From contig NZ_CP117267.1 in assembly GCF_007000325.2 (NCBI RefSeq), positions 372,001 to 436,000 on the forward strand: DNA of 64,000 nucleotides, written 5' to 3'. Positions 16,982 through 26,712 of this stretch are shown one piece after another (positions within the stretch are counted from its first letter, which is position 1; each line of letters starts with the position of its first letter). The notes beneath the pieces were generated by a model. The model ran no database searches. It worked only from the letters and a program-made list of their open reading frames with translations, and was not told where the DNA came from. The DNA comes from Rhizobium rhododendri. Its GTDB lineage: Bacteria; Pseudomonadota; Alphaproteobacteria; Rhizobiales; Rhizobiaceae. The translations under genes were made by a program, and so were the position numbers.

Positions 16982-18817
16982 TCAGGATTTCTTGTCGACT
17001 GGCGGGGTCTCGGCCGGGACTGCTGCCGGCGGCTTGGATTTCTCCGCAGCCTTGGGGTCGTCGAGCGGCGGCAGGCCGTTGGCGATCTTGTCCTTCAGAC
17101 GCGGCAGGTCGGCCTCTTCCGGCTTGTAGGTAATCGCCCGGTTCCACTGGTAGACGGCCTCGAGACGACGCCCGACGCGCCAGTATGCATCGCCGAGATG
17201 GTCGTTGACGGTGACATCGCCGGCTTCCAGCTGCACGGCGCGTTCCAGTTCCTTGACCGCATCGTCGAAGCGGTTGAGGCGGAAATAGGCCCAGCCGAGC
17301 GAATCGACGATGTAGCCGTCGTCAGGTCGCGCATCGACAGCCTTCTTGATCATCGCCAGCCCCTCGTCGAGGTTGCGGTTCATGTCGACCCAGGAATAGC
17401 CGAGATAGTTGAGCACCTGCGGCTGGTCGGGGTTTAGCTCGAGCGCCTTCTTGAAGTTCGGCTCGGCAATGTCCCACTTCTTCAGGCGCTCATAAGCGAT
17501 AGCGCGCTGGTAGAAGATGTTCCAGTCGGCTTTGGTCGGCACTGGGCCGATGACCTCAACAGCCTTGTCATAGTTGTCGGCCATCGCCTGGTAGTTCTTG
17601 GCCTGAGACAGCACGTTGCCATAGGCAAGGTAGCTGCGGATATCCTTCGGATCGGACTCGATCAGCGACTTCAGGTGCTTGAGCGCATCTTCGGACTTGC
17701 CGCCCTGTGCCAGCGCCAGCCCGAGTTGCAGTTCAGAGATACGGGCCATTGGCGATCCCGGCGGCACCTGCTTGTAGAAGGCGATGGCGCGGTCCATCTG
17801 GTCCTGCTTTTCGGCAATGCCGCCGAGCAGCACCAGCGTGTCCGAGCTCTTCGGGTCCAGCGCATTCGCCGTCTCGAGGTACAGCGATACCACGTCTTCG
17901 GCGCCATCGCGGTTTAGCGCGGCGGCAACGGAGAACAGCACGGATGCGGCCCCCTGCGAGGCGTTGGTCACGGCCTGCTCCGGCTTTTCACCCTTGCCGA
18001 TGCTGTCACGCAGCGCGTTCAGCGGCGCAAAATTGCTGATCATGCTGTCGCCGACGGAGATTGCGTCCAGCGCCTTCTGCTTGTTGCCTTCCTTGGCTTC
18101 GAGCGAGGCAAGCGCCATGACGGCGCGCATGTAGGTGTCCGGTGCCGTGGCGCCGCCGTCCTTGTCGAGCACGGCGCTGTTGAGGTGCGTGCGAGCCGAT
18201 TTGGTATCGCCGATGACAAGGGCGATGGTGCCGGCCTGGTAGTTCTTGAAGATGTCGAACCAGTTCGGCCCCTGCATCTTGTCGACCATCGCCAGCGCTT
18301 CCTTGCCGCGTCCGGCGCCGACCTGCGCCCAGGCGGCAAGCAGCCCGTTCATCATCCGGTCGAGGTCGTTCGGGCCGGTGTATTTGAGGATAGCCTGGGC
18401 TGCGCTGTAATCGTGGCGGCGCATGGCGTCCATGCCGCGCACGATTGTGGTGATCCGCTCGACCGTCGGGTCGGACTTCAGTTCGTTGGCATATTTGACG
18501 CCTTCGTCGATATTGCCGTTGAGCAGCAGCGAAATCATCAGGCGTTGGCGGATTTCCGGGTTGCCCGGCTCGATCATCAGCGCCTTTTTGTAGAGCGCTA
18601 TGGCGTTGATGTAGTCATGGTCGACATCGGCCGTGCGGGCGGCAAGAAAGGCGCCGGAAAAGGTATCGACGCGGTCCGGCTCGAAGGTCACCGTATCGCT
18701 CGCATCCACTGCCTTCTTGGACGCATCCTCAGCGTGCAGCACGTTGATCGCAGTCACCGAAATGAACGCGGCGAGAGCTGCGCTCGAAAGCAAGCGAATG
18801 GCAAGTGTTTGCCGCAT
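16982..18817 (-). CDS. exported tetratricopeptide repeat protein
   Basis: A 611-residue protein with a signal peptide (MRQTLAIRLLSSAALAAFISVT, cleavage probably after VLHA) and TPR repeats over most of its length, clearest at the C-terminus (QPQVLNYLGYSWVDMNRNLDEGL and DGYIVDSLGWAYFRLNRFDDA). It probably acts in the periplasm as a scaffold; similar proteins are conserved beside ispE in Rhizobiaceae. The ATG at 18817 is chosen over 18865 because an AAAGGTT site precedes it and the signal peptide starts there. The C-terminal tail is Pro/Ala/Lys-rich. Confidence 0.85.
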   Translation of the reverse strand: MRQTLAIRLLSSAALAAFISVTAINVLHAEDASKKAVDASDTVTFEPDRVDTFSGAFLAARTADVDHDYINAIALYKKALMIEPGNPEIRQRLMISLLLNGNIDEGVKYANELKSDPTVERITTIVRGMDAMRRHDYSAAQAILKYTGPNDLDRMMNGLLAAWAQVGAGRGKEALAMVDKMQGPNWFDIFKNYQAGTIALVIGDTKSARTHLNSAVLDKDGGATAPDTYMRAVMALASLEAKEGNKQKALDAISVGDSMISNFAPLNALRDSIGKGEKPEQAVTNASQGAASVLFSVAAALNRDGAEDVVSLYLETANALDPKSSDTLVLLGGIAEKQDQMDRAIAFYKQVPPGSPMARISELQLGLALAQGGKSEDALKHLKSLIESDPKDIRSYLAYGNVLSQAKNYQAMADNYDKAVEVIGPVPTKADWNIFYQRAIAYERLKKWDIAEPNFKKALELNPDQPQVLNYLGYSWVDMNRNLDEGLAMIKKAVDARPDDGYIVDSLGWAYFRLNRFDDAVKELERAVQLEAGDVTVNDHLGDAYWRVGRRLEAVYQWNRAITYKPEEADLPRLKDKIANGLPPLDDPKAAEKSKPPAAVPAETPPVDKKS

Positions 18818-18936
18818 TAGAGAACCTTTCTTGGAGGGCAACCGGAAGCCGGTCGCGCCATGCATTCTTTCAGCACTGATTCACAACAGGATGGCTTTTT
18901 TGAAGCGGCCCCGCAAGAAATACAGCTCGTCGCTTG

Positions 18937-19944
18937 TCAGTTAACGCGCTCGATGCAGAAGTCGATGACTTCCATCAGGGCCGATTTGCCGGGGCTGTCC
19001 GGCAACGGTGCCAGGGCATCTCGCGCAATCGTGCCGTAGTGGACGGCCCGTCCGATGGTGTCGTTGAGGGCGCCGTACTTGGTGATCAAACCCAAGGCCT
19101 TTTCGAGATTGGCGTCGCTGCTGTTGCCGTTCTCTATGGCGTCGCGCCAGAAGGCACGCTCTTCCTCGGTGCCCCGGCGATAGGCGAGGATGACCGGCAG
19201 GGTGATCTTGCCCTCGCGAAAATCGTCGCCGACATTCTTGCCGAGATCGACGGCCTTGCCACCATAGTCGAGCACATCGTCAACCAGCTGGAAGGCGAGA
19301 CCAAGATTGGTCCCGTAGGATTTCAACGCATTGCGGCCGGATTTGCCGCCATTTGCAACGATCGGCCCGACTTCCGCAGCCGCTGCAAAAAGCGCCGCCG
19401 TCTTGGCGCGGATGACCGAGAGATAGTCGTCCTCGGTGGTCTCCATGTTCTTGGCGACCGACAGCTGCAGGACTTCGCCCTCGGCAATGACACAGGCCGC
19501 CGTCGACAGCACATCGAGCGCTTCCAGCGATCCGACATCCACCATCATACGAAATGCCTGGCCGAGCAGGAAGTCGCCGACCAGCACGCTCGCCTGGTTG
19601 CCCCAGATCATGCGGGCCGTGGAGCGGCCACGGCGCAAGTCGCTCTCGTCGACCACGTCGTCATGCAGCAGCGTTGCCGTATGCATGAACTCGACAGAGG
19701 TCGCCAGCTTGACGTGGTTTTCGCCCTTGTAGCCAAAAAGCGCTGCAGAGGCGAGCGTCAGCATCGGCCGCAAACGCTTGCCGCCGGAGGAAATCAGATG
19801 CTCCGCGACCTCCGGGATCATCTGCACATCGGATCCAGCCTTGGAAAGGATCAACTGGTTGACACGCTCCATATCTGCCTTGGTCAGGTCGACCAGCGGC
19901 TTGACGGAGGCCAGTCTGTTTTTGCTTTCTTCAAGCGGTATCAC
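18937..19944 (-). CDS. ispB: polyprenyl (octaprenyl/decaprenyl) diphosphate synthase
   Basis: A 335-residue all-helical prenyltransferase that makes the ubiquinone side chain. Both aspartate-rich motifs are present: LLHDDVVDESDLRRG and FQLVDDVLDYGG. The start is set at a GTG (19944) giving VIPLEESKNRLASVKPLVDL, the conserved N-terminus; the frame remains open to 20067 but that part lacks homology. Product chain length cannot be read from sequence; decaprenyl is usual in Rhizobiaceae. UbiA at 45337 uses the product. Confidence 0.92.
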   Translation of the reverse strand: MIPLEESKNRLASVKPLVDLTKADMERVNQLILSKAGSDVQMIPEVAEHLISSGGKRLRPMLTLASAALFGYKGENHVKLATSVEFMHTATLLHDDVVDESDLRRGRSTARMIWGNQASVLVGDFLLGQAFRMMVDVGSLEALDVLSTAACVIAEGEVLQLSVAKNMETTEDDYLSVIRAKTAALFAAAAEVGPIVANGGKSGRNALKSYGTNLGLAFQLVDDVLDYGGKAVDLGKNVGDDFREGKITLPVILAYRRGTEEERAFWRDAIENGNSSDANLEKALGLITKYGALNDTIGRAVHYGTIARDALAPLPDSPGKSALMEVIDFCIERVN

Positions 19945-20061
19945 GACGCCCAACGTCCCGAACTCCTGTTCATTTTGTGAAAACGACAATAAGAAGGGGC
20001 AGGGGACGCGGCAAGGGGCGAATTGTCCGGTCGCGCAAAATTGACAGGAAACGCCAGGTTC

Positions 20062-20292
20062 ATGCACGAATTGATACGCACCAACGATCCCGTCACGCTT
20101 TCATTCGCCGAAAGCCTGATGAAGGATGCGGGTATCCGCTGCATGGTTGCCGATGAGGCAATGAGCATTCTCGAAGGCTCGCTCGGCATGTTGCCGCGTC
20201 GCTTCTTGGTCGACGGGGACCGCGCCATCGAGGCCCGCCGCATCCTGATAGACGCCGGCCTTGGCGACGAGTTGCGCGCCGAGCGGCGCTGA
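20062..20292 (+). CDS. DUF2007 family small protein
   Basis: A 76-residue protein beginning MHELIRTNDPVTLSFAESLM, with CMVADEAMSILEGSLGMLPRRFLVD, the DUF2007 pattern of a putative signal-transducing (GlnB-like fold) domain. The ATG at 20062 has AGG eight bases upstream and is preferred to the extended frame from 20023. It is divergent from ispB and lies 8 bases before the methyltransferase gene, so the two form an operon. Confidence 0.8.
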   Translation: MHELIRTNDPVTLSFAESLMKDAGIRCMVADEAMSILEGSLGMLPRRFLVDGDRAIEARRILIDAGLGDELRAERR

Positions 20293-20300
20293 GAGCGGCG

Positions 20301-21074
20301 ATGAACGAACCCGGCGAAACCATCGACGCTTTTCATCGCGGCGCGTTCCATATCGTCCAGCCGAAGGGTCGGGGACATCGCTCCGGCATGGATGCCATGC
20401 TGCTAGCCTCACTCGTTGACGACAGCCGCGCCATCAGGGTTGCCGATCTCGGCGCCGGTGCCGGCGCTGCCGGTTTTGCCGTTGCCTCACGCCTCGAGCG
20501 TGCCGAGGTCACACTATTCGAACGCTCTCAGGAAATGGTCGAGTTTGCCGAAAAGAGCCTCGCGCTATCCGAAAACAGCCGTTTTGCCGGCCGGATATCG
20601 GTCGTCAGTGCCGATGTCACGCTGACAGGCAAGCGACGCAATGCTGTGGGCCTTGCCGACAACAAATTTGACCACGTCATCATGAACCCGCCCTTCAACG
20701 ACGGCAGCGATCGGCTGACGCCCGACCCCCTCAGGGCGGAGGCGCATGCCATGACGGAAGGCCTTTTCGAGACCTGGCTGCGCACAGCCAGCGCCATCCT
20801 GGTCCCTGGCGGCCAGCTTTCGCTGATTGCCCGTCCGGAATCGATGGGCGAGATCATTGCTGCCTGCGGCCGGCGTTTCGGCGGGATCGAGATCACCGCC
20901 ATCCACCCGCGCAACGGCGAAAGTGCGGTGCGGATCCTGGCGACCGCTATCAAGGGATCGAGGGCCCGCCTGGCGCTGCGCTATCCGCTCGTCATGCACG
21001 AGGAAGGCAGCAACCAGTTCATGCCTTTCGTCGACGACCTCAACAACGGACGCATTGCCTATCGTCGACGGTAA
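20301..21074 (+). CDS. tRNA1(Val) A37 N6-methyltransferase-like protein
   Basis: A 257-residue class I SAM-dependent methyltransferase of the TrmN6/YfiC type. It has the SAM loop VADLGAGAGAAGFAVASRL and the adenine-N6 catalytic motif NPPF (VIMNPPFNDG). The segment QPKGRGHRSGMDAMLLASLV is typical of the family. It probably methylates a tRNA adenine, but the exact target is inferred. Follows DUF2007 in the same operon. Confidence 0.85.
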   Translation: MNEPGETIDAFHRGAFHIVQPKGRGHRSGMDAMLLASLVDDSRAIRVADLGAGAGAAGFAVASRLERAEVTLFERSQEMVEFAEKSLALSENSRFAGRISVVSADVTLTGKRRNAVGLADNKFDHVIMNPPFNDGSDRLTPDPLRAEAHAMTEGLFETWLRTASAILVPGGQLSLIARPESMGEIIAACGRRFGGIEITAIHPRNGESAVRILATAIKGSRARLALRYPLVMHEEGSNQFMPFVDDLNNGRIAYRRR

Positions 21075-21138
21075 CGGGTCTTTCTTTGTTTTCACGCATT
21101 TCCGGACGCAAAACCGCTCAGCGCGTTTGCTGGAATTA

Positions 21139-22500
21139 CTAGAAGAAGATGTCTCCCAGTAGCTTGATGTTCAGAAGGGCAATGGCGAAGGCAATCAGGT
21201 AGGCAATTGCACTCAGCCAGCGCGGAGCCACCAGGGCACCCATCTTCGCCTTGTCGGAGGTAAACATCACCAGAGGGAAGACGGCGAAGGAAAGCTGCAG
21301 GCTGAGCACCACCTGGGTCAGGATCAGCAGTTCCGACGTACCCTCGTCGCCGAACCAGATGGTGACGATAGAGGCCGGGATGATGGCCAGACCGCGCGTC
21401 ACTGCCCGGCGGATCCACGGCTTCAGCCTGATCTGCAGAAAGCCTTCCATGACGATCTGGCCTGCCAGCGTCGCGGTCACCGTCGAATTGATGCCGCAGC
21501 AGAGAAGAGCAATGCCGAACAGGGTCGGCGCAATCGCCATGCCCAGCAGTGGCGCCAGCAGCGAGCTCGCATCGCCGAGTTCGACCACGTCGGTCTTGCC
21601 GTGGGCATGGAAGGCGGCAGCGGCAAGGATGAGGATCGCAGCGTTGATCAGCAGCGCAAATGTCAGCGCCACCGTCGAGTCTATCGTTGCAAACGTCAGC
21701 GCCTCGCGCTTTTCCGGCAGGGTCTTGCCGTATTTGCGGGTCTGTACGATGCCTGAATGCAGATAGAGATTGTGCGGCATGACGGTCGCCCCGAGGATGC
21801 CGAGTGCCAGGTACAACATTTCCGGATTACGGACTATGTCTGTGGTCGGCAGGAAGCCACGGATGACGCCGCCCCAATCCGGATCGGCAAGGGCGATCTG
21901 GAAGGCGAAGCAGCAGGCGATGACGCCAAGCAGGGTAATGATCAGTGCCTCGATCCAGCGGAAACCGAGCCGCTGCAGATAGAGAATGAGAAATACGTCG
22001 AGCGCCGTCAGCAGCACGCCCAGTTCCAGCGGCATGCCGAAGATCAGGTTGAGCCCGATGGCGGTACCGATGACTTCAGCGATATCGGTGGCGATGATGG
22101 CGATTTCGGCGAGTGCCCAGAGCGGTACCGCGACATAGCGCGGAAATGCATCGCGACAGGCCTGCGCCAGGTCGCGGCCGCTGGCGATGGCGAGCCGGGC
22201 GCACAGAGCCTGCAGCACGATGGCCATCAGGTTGGACAGAAGCGCCACCGAGAGAAGCGCATAGCCGAATTTCGAGCCGCCCGCGAGCGAAGTCGCCCAG
22301 TTGCCGGGGTCCATGTAGCCGACCGCCACCAGGTAGCCCGGCCCGGCAAACGCCATCATCCGGCGCAGCTTCGATCCGCTCTTCTGGGTGTCCACCGAAC
22401 CATGCACGTCGGCAAGGCTGAGGTCGAGGCTGTCCTGCCGCCAGCCGGCATCGGTTTTCGGTTTGATCGCGTCCATGGTGTCCTCGTCTGTATGCTGCAA
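21139..22500 (-). CDS. mntH: NRAMP family manganese transporter
   Basis: A 453-residue proton-coupled Mn2+ (and Fe2+) importer of the inner membrane with about 11 hydrophobic segments. The metal-site motif DPGNWATS (helix 1) and [10 protein letters not shown] (helix 6, the MPH motif) are both present. An imperfect palindrome typical of a Fur-family operator lies 28-42 bases upstream of the ATG, consistent with manganese-responsive repression by Mur. [13 protein letters not shown] is the apparent N-terminus; the internal ATG at codon 9 is an alternative start. Confidence 0.93.
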   Translation of the reverse strand: MQHTDEDTMDAIKPKTDAGWRQDSLDLSLADVHGSVDTQKSGSKLRRMMAFAGPGYLVAVGYMDPGNWATSLAGGSKFGYALLSVALLSNLMAIVLQALCARLAIASGRDLAQACRDAFPRYVAVPLWALAEIAIIATDIAEVIGTAIGLNLIFGMPLELGVLLTALDVFLILYLQRLGFRWIEALIITLLGVIACCFAFQIALADPDWGGVIRGFLPTTDIVRNPEMLYLALGILGATVMPHNLYLHSGIVQTRKYGKTLPEKREALTFATIDSTVALTFALLINAAILILAAAAFHAHGKTDVVELGDASSLLAPLLGMAIAPTLFGIALLCCGINSTVTATLAGQIVMEGFLQIRLKPWIRRAVTRGLAIIPASIVTIWFGDEGTSELLILTQVVLSLQLSFAVFPLVMFTSDKAKMGALVAPRWLSAIAYLIAFAIALLNIKLLGDIFF

Positions 22501-22527
22501 TGCAAGACTAGTTGTTTAGAATGATAA

Positions 22528-22542
22528 TGCAAGTCATTCGCA
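22528..22542 (-). promoter_or_regulatory. candidate Mur/Fur-type operator of mntH
   Basis: TGCAAGTCATTCGCA is a 15-base imperfect palindrome (10 of 14 arm positions agree with its reverse complement) with TGC/GCA ends, resembling the manganese-responsive Mur sites of rhizobia. Its position just upstream of mntH fits repression when manganese is sufficient. Consensus comparison is from memory. Confidence 0.4.
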
Positions 22543-22822
22543 ACAAGAAATTTATGTGACGAGAAAATTTGCCGTGGCGGGGTCATTTGCGGCAGCAGAG
22601 CGATGTGATGGTCAGGCTGATCGGGGGCGGAGGGATAGCGCGCGCATCGGCTTCGGTGGGCGCGGCGCGTGGTGCGATAACGCCGGATAACAGCGCTACA
22701 AGGCCATAAATCGTGTCGGTATTCAGCTATGGGCAAGATGTTTATATTTATTGTTAATAATTTATACGTCATATATTCGTCATCAAACAGTCATGAAGAC
22801 GCGTCCTTGACCCCTGCGCCCC

Positions 22823-23539
22823 ATGTTCGCAAGGGTTGGCCGGGAAGGGGCATCTTTGGCAATCATCTGCTTTGCAAATAGCCGGTCGGAAATCGGAGGG
22901 CGCGCTGCCGCTGCCGTAGCGAACGAACTATTGAACGAGGGGTTTGGTGCCGCACTTTACGACTGCCTGGAACGGTTTGCTCTGGAAACCCACCTGCAAT
23001 TTCCGCGCGACACATCGGTGCGAAATCCGGTTTGCGGAAGGCAGTTCATCGAGGAGACCAGAGCCCTCGCCCGAACCCATGAACATCTTGTCATCGACCT
23101 CTCCGGTGCCGGGGACCAGATCGCCGCGATCGCCTTTGCCATGGCGGATCTCGTGCTCATTCCCTTCCTCCCCCATCAGCCGGACGCCGCTCCGTTCGTA
23201 AGGACAATCGAGCTCCTCGACATACTCTCCTCCCACCGCTCGCAACCTCTGCGCCGTGCAGTTTTCCTCGCCAGCCACGACAGCATCAGTCCACGCGTGC
23301 ATCTGGAGATTTCCGGCCAACTGATCCGCCGCGGCCTCGCAACATTCCCAGTGTCCTTCCAAGACCCGCCAAAGCAAGTCGTGGCAACCGGCAAAGCGCG
23401 ATGCATCGATCACACTGAAGTCGCTGCCGAGAGCGCCGCATCCCTCCTCAAAGCCGACATCGCACGCTTCAGCCAATACGCCCTCAACGCAGCCCTCCAC
23501 CCAAACCACTCCACCACCCGCGCGCTGGCGGCCAGCTGA
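22823..23539 (+). CDS. ParA-like protein with degenerate P-loop
   Basis: A 238-residue protein with the ParA/MinD layout but no working Walker A: the place of FANSKGGxGKTT reads CFANSRSEIGGRAAA (about 16-30). The Walker-B-like LVIDLSGAGDQ (about 90-100), ADLVLIPFLPHQPDA and the spacing otherwise fit a ParA fold. Start is uncertain: a TTG at 22856 preceded by GGAAGGGG gives LAIICFANS, the usual ParA N-terminus, and may be the real start instead of the ATG at 22823. No parB, origin or partition site is nearby. Function unknown; a nucleotide-free regulator or partner-binding protein is possible. Confidence 0.6.
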   Translation: MFARVGREGASLAIICFANSRSEIGGRAAAAVANELLNEGFGAALYDCLERFALETHLQFPRDTSVRNPVCGRQFIEETRALARTHEHLVIDLSGAGDQIAAIAFAMADLVLIPFLPHQPDAAPFVRTIELLDILSSHRSQPLRRAVFLASHDSISPRVHLEISGQLIRRGLATFPVSFQDPPKQVVATGKARCIDHTEVAAESAASLLKADIARFSQYALNAALHPNHSTTRALAAS

Positions 23540-23718
23540 TAAGGCTGGGGCGCGTAAAAGTTACGGATCAATCGCCTAAGTCCGGACCGCGCTACCTACT
23601 TCGCCACGGGAGTAGGAGGCACTTGCGCTACCTTCAGCCTGATTTCATTTTCGCCTAATATCGGGGTGATGCTTGTGGCATGCCGCCTGCCCACTCGTCG
23701 TCCACGAAGGTGATTGCA

Positions 23719-25650
23719 ATGAAAAACGATTTGCCTTCCCGGTCGTCGCGCTCATGCACCTTGGCAAATCTTGCCGTCCAAACGCTTCTGTGCGCAGCGA
23801 GTATTCTAGTCCTCGCCCGAGAAAGTCATGCCGACCAACCCATTGAAAGGGTTGAAAGCATTCATTACAAAGTCGCGTCGGATTATACATACAAGTTTAC
23901 GATGGTCATCGACGACTTCGTGCAAAAGCAAGCGCAGATCAAGGATCTGTCGCAGTTTGCAATGACATATGACCCTGCCAGAACGTCGTTTCGTTTTATA
24001 AAAGGGTGGGTCGATGGACCCAACGGCGTTCGTCACGAACCGGCACCGGATGCCATATTCACCCGTCCAAGTGCCGCCTCGCGCGACGCGCCGGGCTTCG
24101 TATCCTCGCTGACGACAACGGTTGTCATGCCTGCGGTGACGACCGGCAGCCATGTTCACTACGAGATCGAGGAAGTCGTCTCCAAACCGTCCCTGATGGG
24201 CTTCAACCCGGCGGCATGGCTCGACCCGTTTCGAGACGCCAACGAGCAGGTGGTCATCGACATGCCTGCCACACTTCCCTTCACCATCGCCAGCCAGGGT
24301 GGTTTCGCAGTCTCCGACACGACGGCGAACGGCATTCGTCATATCGTCGCCGACGCCAGCCTGCGGAACGTCTCGGCCGGTGACAAAGAGCAGCATATGG
24401 CCTCCCTCGTGGAGTTCGAGCCGCTGTTTCTCGGCACCTCGCTGCGCAGTTACAACGAAGCCGGCGACATCTACTACCGCGTCAACAAGGGCAAGCCGGT
24501 TGTCACGGCAGAGATCGACGCGCTCGCCAAGAGTATCGTCGGAGATCGCAGGGGGCTCGACGCAGCACGCGCCATCTATGACTGGTGCGCCAAGAACATC
24601 CGCTATCTCGCCGTTTACATGAGCGATGACGACGGCTACGAATCGCATGACGCAGCGACCATCTTGAAAAACGGTTATGGCGATTGCAAAGACCACGTTA
24701 CGTTGATGCAAGCCCTTCTTTCTGCAGAAGGCATCCGCTCCCAGCCGGCACTCATCGACTGGAGCAATCGGGCCAGACCGCTTCCGCTCTGGTCGCCCTA
24801 CGAGATCAATCACGCGATAATTTATCTGCCCGACTTCGATGTCTTCGCCAACCCGACCAGCCCCTTCACCCCGTTTGGTGTCCTCGATCAGGGACTGAGC
24901 GGCAAGCTCGCCATTGTCGCTGGCGAGCATTCCGAGGTTCGTCGCACGCCTGAGATGACGCCTGAAACCGAGCAATTCGTCACCAAAGGCTCCATACGCA
25001 TCAACGACGACGGAACCATCCTCGGCCAGGCGACCGCGACGATGTCACCAAGCATCGAAATGTCGCTCCGCTCGGCCCTGCAAAACCCCGATGAAAACAA
25101 CCGCCGGATCGACCGCAAGCTCCGAAACACGCCCGAAGGCGGCTTTGGCCGGCTTGTGACGAGCGGGCCGGAGGACATGGATCATCCTTTCAAACTGACG
25201 ATGGACTGGCATAGTCCCCATGGAATAGACCCGGCGGGCGGTGCGTTCGTGTTGCCATCGCCGCCCCTGTTCGATCCGATCGATGAGCTGCGATCGTTTC
25301 TCGACCGGAAGGGCAGGCGTTTTACGCCCATGGAGTTGCCCGTTCGTGATCTCAACTGGGCTTATAGCGTCGCCATGCCCGCCTCTTTCAGGATTGCTAC
25401 TGCGCCCAGGGATGTCGATATCAGCAACGAAGTTGGGTCTTACAAGGCGATCTACCAACGCCAGGAAGATTGCCTGGTCGTCCAACGTCAACTTGTCCTG
25501 AAGGCGAGAGAGCTCGAACCTTCCGCCTACGCCGATCTGGAGCGCCTTATCTATGCAGCGCAGAACGACTTTACAGCCATCGTGACGACAGGCGCCAGAC
25601 AGATCGGATCTCCCGAGACGAGTGCAGACAGCTCCAAATGCCATCCTTGA
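23719..25650 (+). CDS. exported DUF3857/transglutaminase-like protein
   Basis: A 643-residue protein with a signal-peptide-like N-terminus (LANLAVQTLLCAASILVLA), an N-terminal DUF3857 domain (about 40-240) and a transglutaminase-like cysteine protease core (about 270-360) containing GYGDCKDHVTLMQALL, where the Cys is the expected nucleophile, and INHAIIYLPDFDVF with the expected His and Asp. The ATG at 23719 has GAAGGTG eight bases upstream. Such proteins are periplasmic and of unknown substrate. It stands alone with about 140 and 180 bases of non-coding flanks. Confidence 0.8.
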   Translation: MKNDLPSRSSRSCTLANLAVQTLLCAASILVLARESHADQPIERVESIHYKVASDYTYKFTMVIDDFVQKQAQIKDLSQFAMTYDPARTSFRFIKGWVDGPNGVRHEPAPDAIFTRPSAASRDAPGFVSSLTTTVVMPAVTTGSHVHYEIEEVVSKPSLMGFNPAAWLDPFRDANEQVVIDMPATLPFTIASQGGFAVSDTTANGIRHIVADASLRNVSAGDKEQHMASLVEFEPLFLGTSLRSYNEAGDIYYRVNKGKPVVTAEIDALAKSIVGDRRGLDAARAIYDWCAKNIRYLAVYMSDDDGYESHDAATILKNGYGDCKDHVTLMQALLSAEGIRSQPALIDWSNRARPLPLWSPYEINHAIIYLPDFDVFANPTSPFTPFGVLDQGLSGKLAIVAGEHSEVRRTPEMTPETEQFVTKGSIRINDDGTILGQATATMSPSIEMSLRSALQNPDENNRRIDRKLRNTPEGGFGRLVTSGPEDMDHPFKLTMDWHSPHGIDPAGGAFVLPSPPLFDPIDELRSFLDRKGRRFTPMELPVRDLNWAYSVAMPASFRIATAPRDVDISNEVGSYKAIYQRQEDCLVVQRQLVLKARELEPSAYADLERLIYAAQNDFTAIVTTGARQIGSPETSADSSKCHP

Positions 25651-25830
25651 TCCGCTCCGTAATCTGATTGCTCCACCGCTTGCGCAGAACGCCACAAATC
25701 TGCAGCCAGTCACCCTGCAAATCAGGGCGCGCTGCGCTCTTCCCCCGCTTTCGTCCCGTCAGCCATTGTGTTTGCCGTTTCAATTCATACATGCTTGTGA
25801 CTTGAACGGGACCAAAACAAGGGTTTGACG

Positions 25831-26694
25831 ATGGCTGGACTGCTGAGACGACTGCTGCCGAAGCGATTTCGCAAGGAGGGGACGGTGATCCCCGTTGTTC
25901 GCCTCAGCGGCACGATCATGGCAGGTGGCAGCCCTTTCCGGCCAGCCCTCAATCTGGCCAGTGTCGGCCACGCTCTCGACAAGGCGTTTTCGATGAAGGC
26001 ATCACCTGCGGTTGCCATCGTCATCAACTCGCCGGGTGGCTCGCCCGTCCAGTCGCGCATGGTCTACAATCGCATCCGCGACCTCGCGGTCGAGAAGAAG
26101 AAGAAGGTGCTCGTGTTCGTCGAGGATGTGGCTGCTTCCGGCGGCTACATGATTGCGCTCGCCGGCGACGAGATCATCGCCGACCCGACATCGATCGTCG
26201 GATCTATCGGCGTTGTCTCCGGCGGCTTCGGTTTTCCCGAACTGTTGAAGAAGATCGGCGTCGAGCGGCGTGTCTACACCGCCGGCAGCAACAAGGTGAT
26301 CCTCGATCCTTTCCAGCCGGAAAAGGAGAAGGACATCGACTATCTCAAGAGCCTGCAGCTCGAGATCCACACGATTTTCATCGACATGGTCCGCGAGCGC
26401 CGCGCCGGCCTGATAAAGGCGGACGATGATACGATCTTCTCCGGCCTGTTCTGGACGGGAACAAGGGGACTGGAGCTCGGCCTCATCGACGGCCTCGGCG
26501 AAATGCGCCAGGAGCTGAAGAAACGCTATGGCGAAAAGACGAAAATCGAGCTCGTCTCGTCGTCGCGCGGCCTGTTCGGAAGAAAGGCGCCAAGCATCGC
26601 CTTGCCCGGCCTTGACAGCATTGCCGCAGGTCTTGCATCCGGGCTTGCGGAAGCCGCAGAAGAAAAGGCACTATGGGGCCGATACGGATTATAA
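25831..26694 (+). CDS. S49 family (SppA-like) serine peptidase
   Basis: A 287-residue peptidase of the signal-peptide-peptidase SppA/SohB class. The nucleophile lies in DVAASGGYMIALAGD and the general-base lysine in TAGSNKVILDPF; INSPGGSPVQS is another family hallmark. It lacks an obvious N-terminal membrane anchor, and starts MAGLLRRLLPKRFRKEG, so it may be cytoplasmic or peripherally bound. The ATG at 25831 is used rather than the upstream TTG at 25825. A small membrane protein gene follows by 18 bases. Confidence 0.88.
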   Translation: MAGLLRRLLPKRFRKEGTVIPVVRLSGTIMAGGSPFRPALNLASVGHALDKAFSMKASPAVAIVINSPGGSPVQSRMVYNRIRDLAVEKKKKVLVFVEDVAASGGYMIALAGDEIIADPTSIVGSIGVVSGGFGFPELLKKIGVERRVYTAGSNKVILDPFQPEKEKDIDYLKSLQLEIHTIFIDMVRERRAGLIKADDDTIFSGLFWTGTRGLELGLIDGLGEMRQELKKRYGEKTKIELVSSSRGLFGRKAPSIALPGLDSIAAGLASGLAEAAEEKALWGRYGL

Positions 26695-26712
26695 CAACGG
26701 AACAGCCCCGGC

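Noticed and set aside
20023..20061. N-terminal extension of the DUF2007 gene
   Set aside because: Family-like sequence and a ribosome site both begin at the ATG at 20062.
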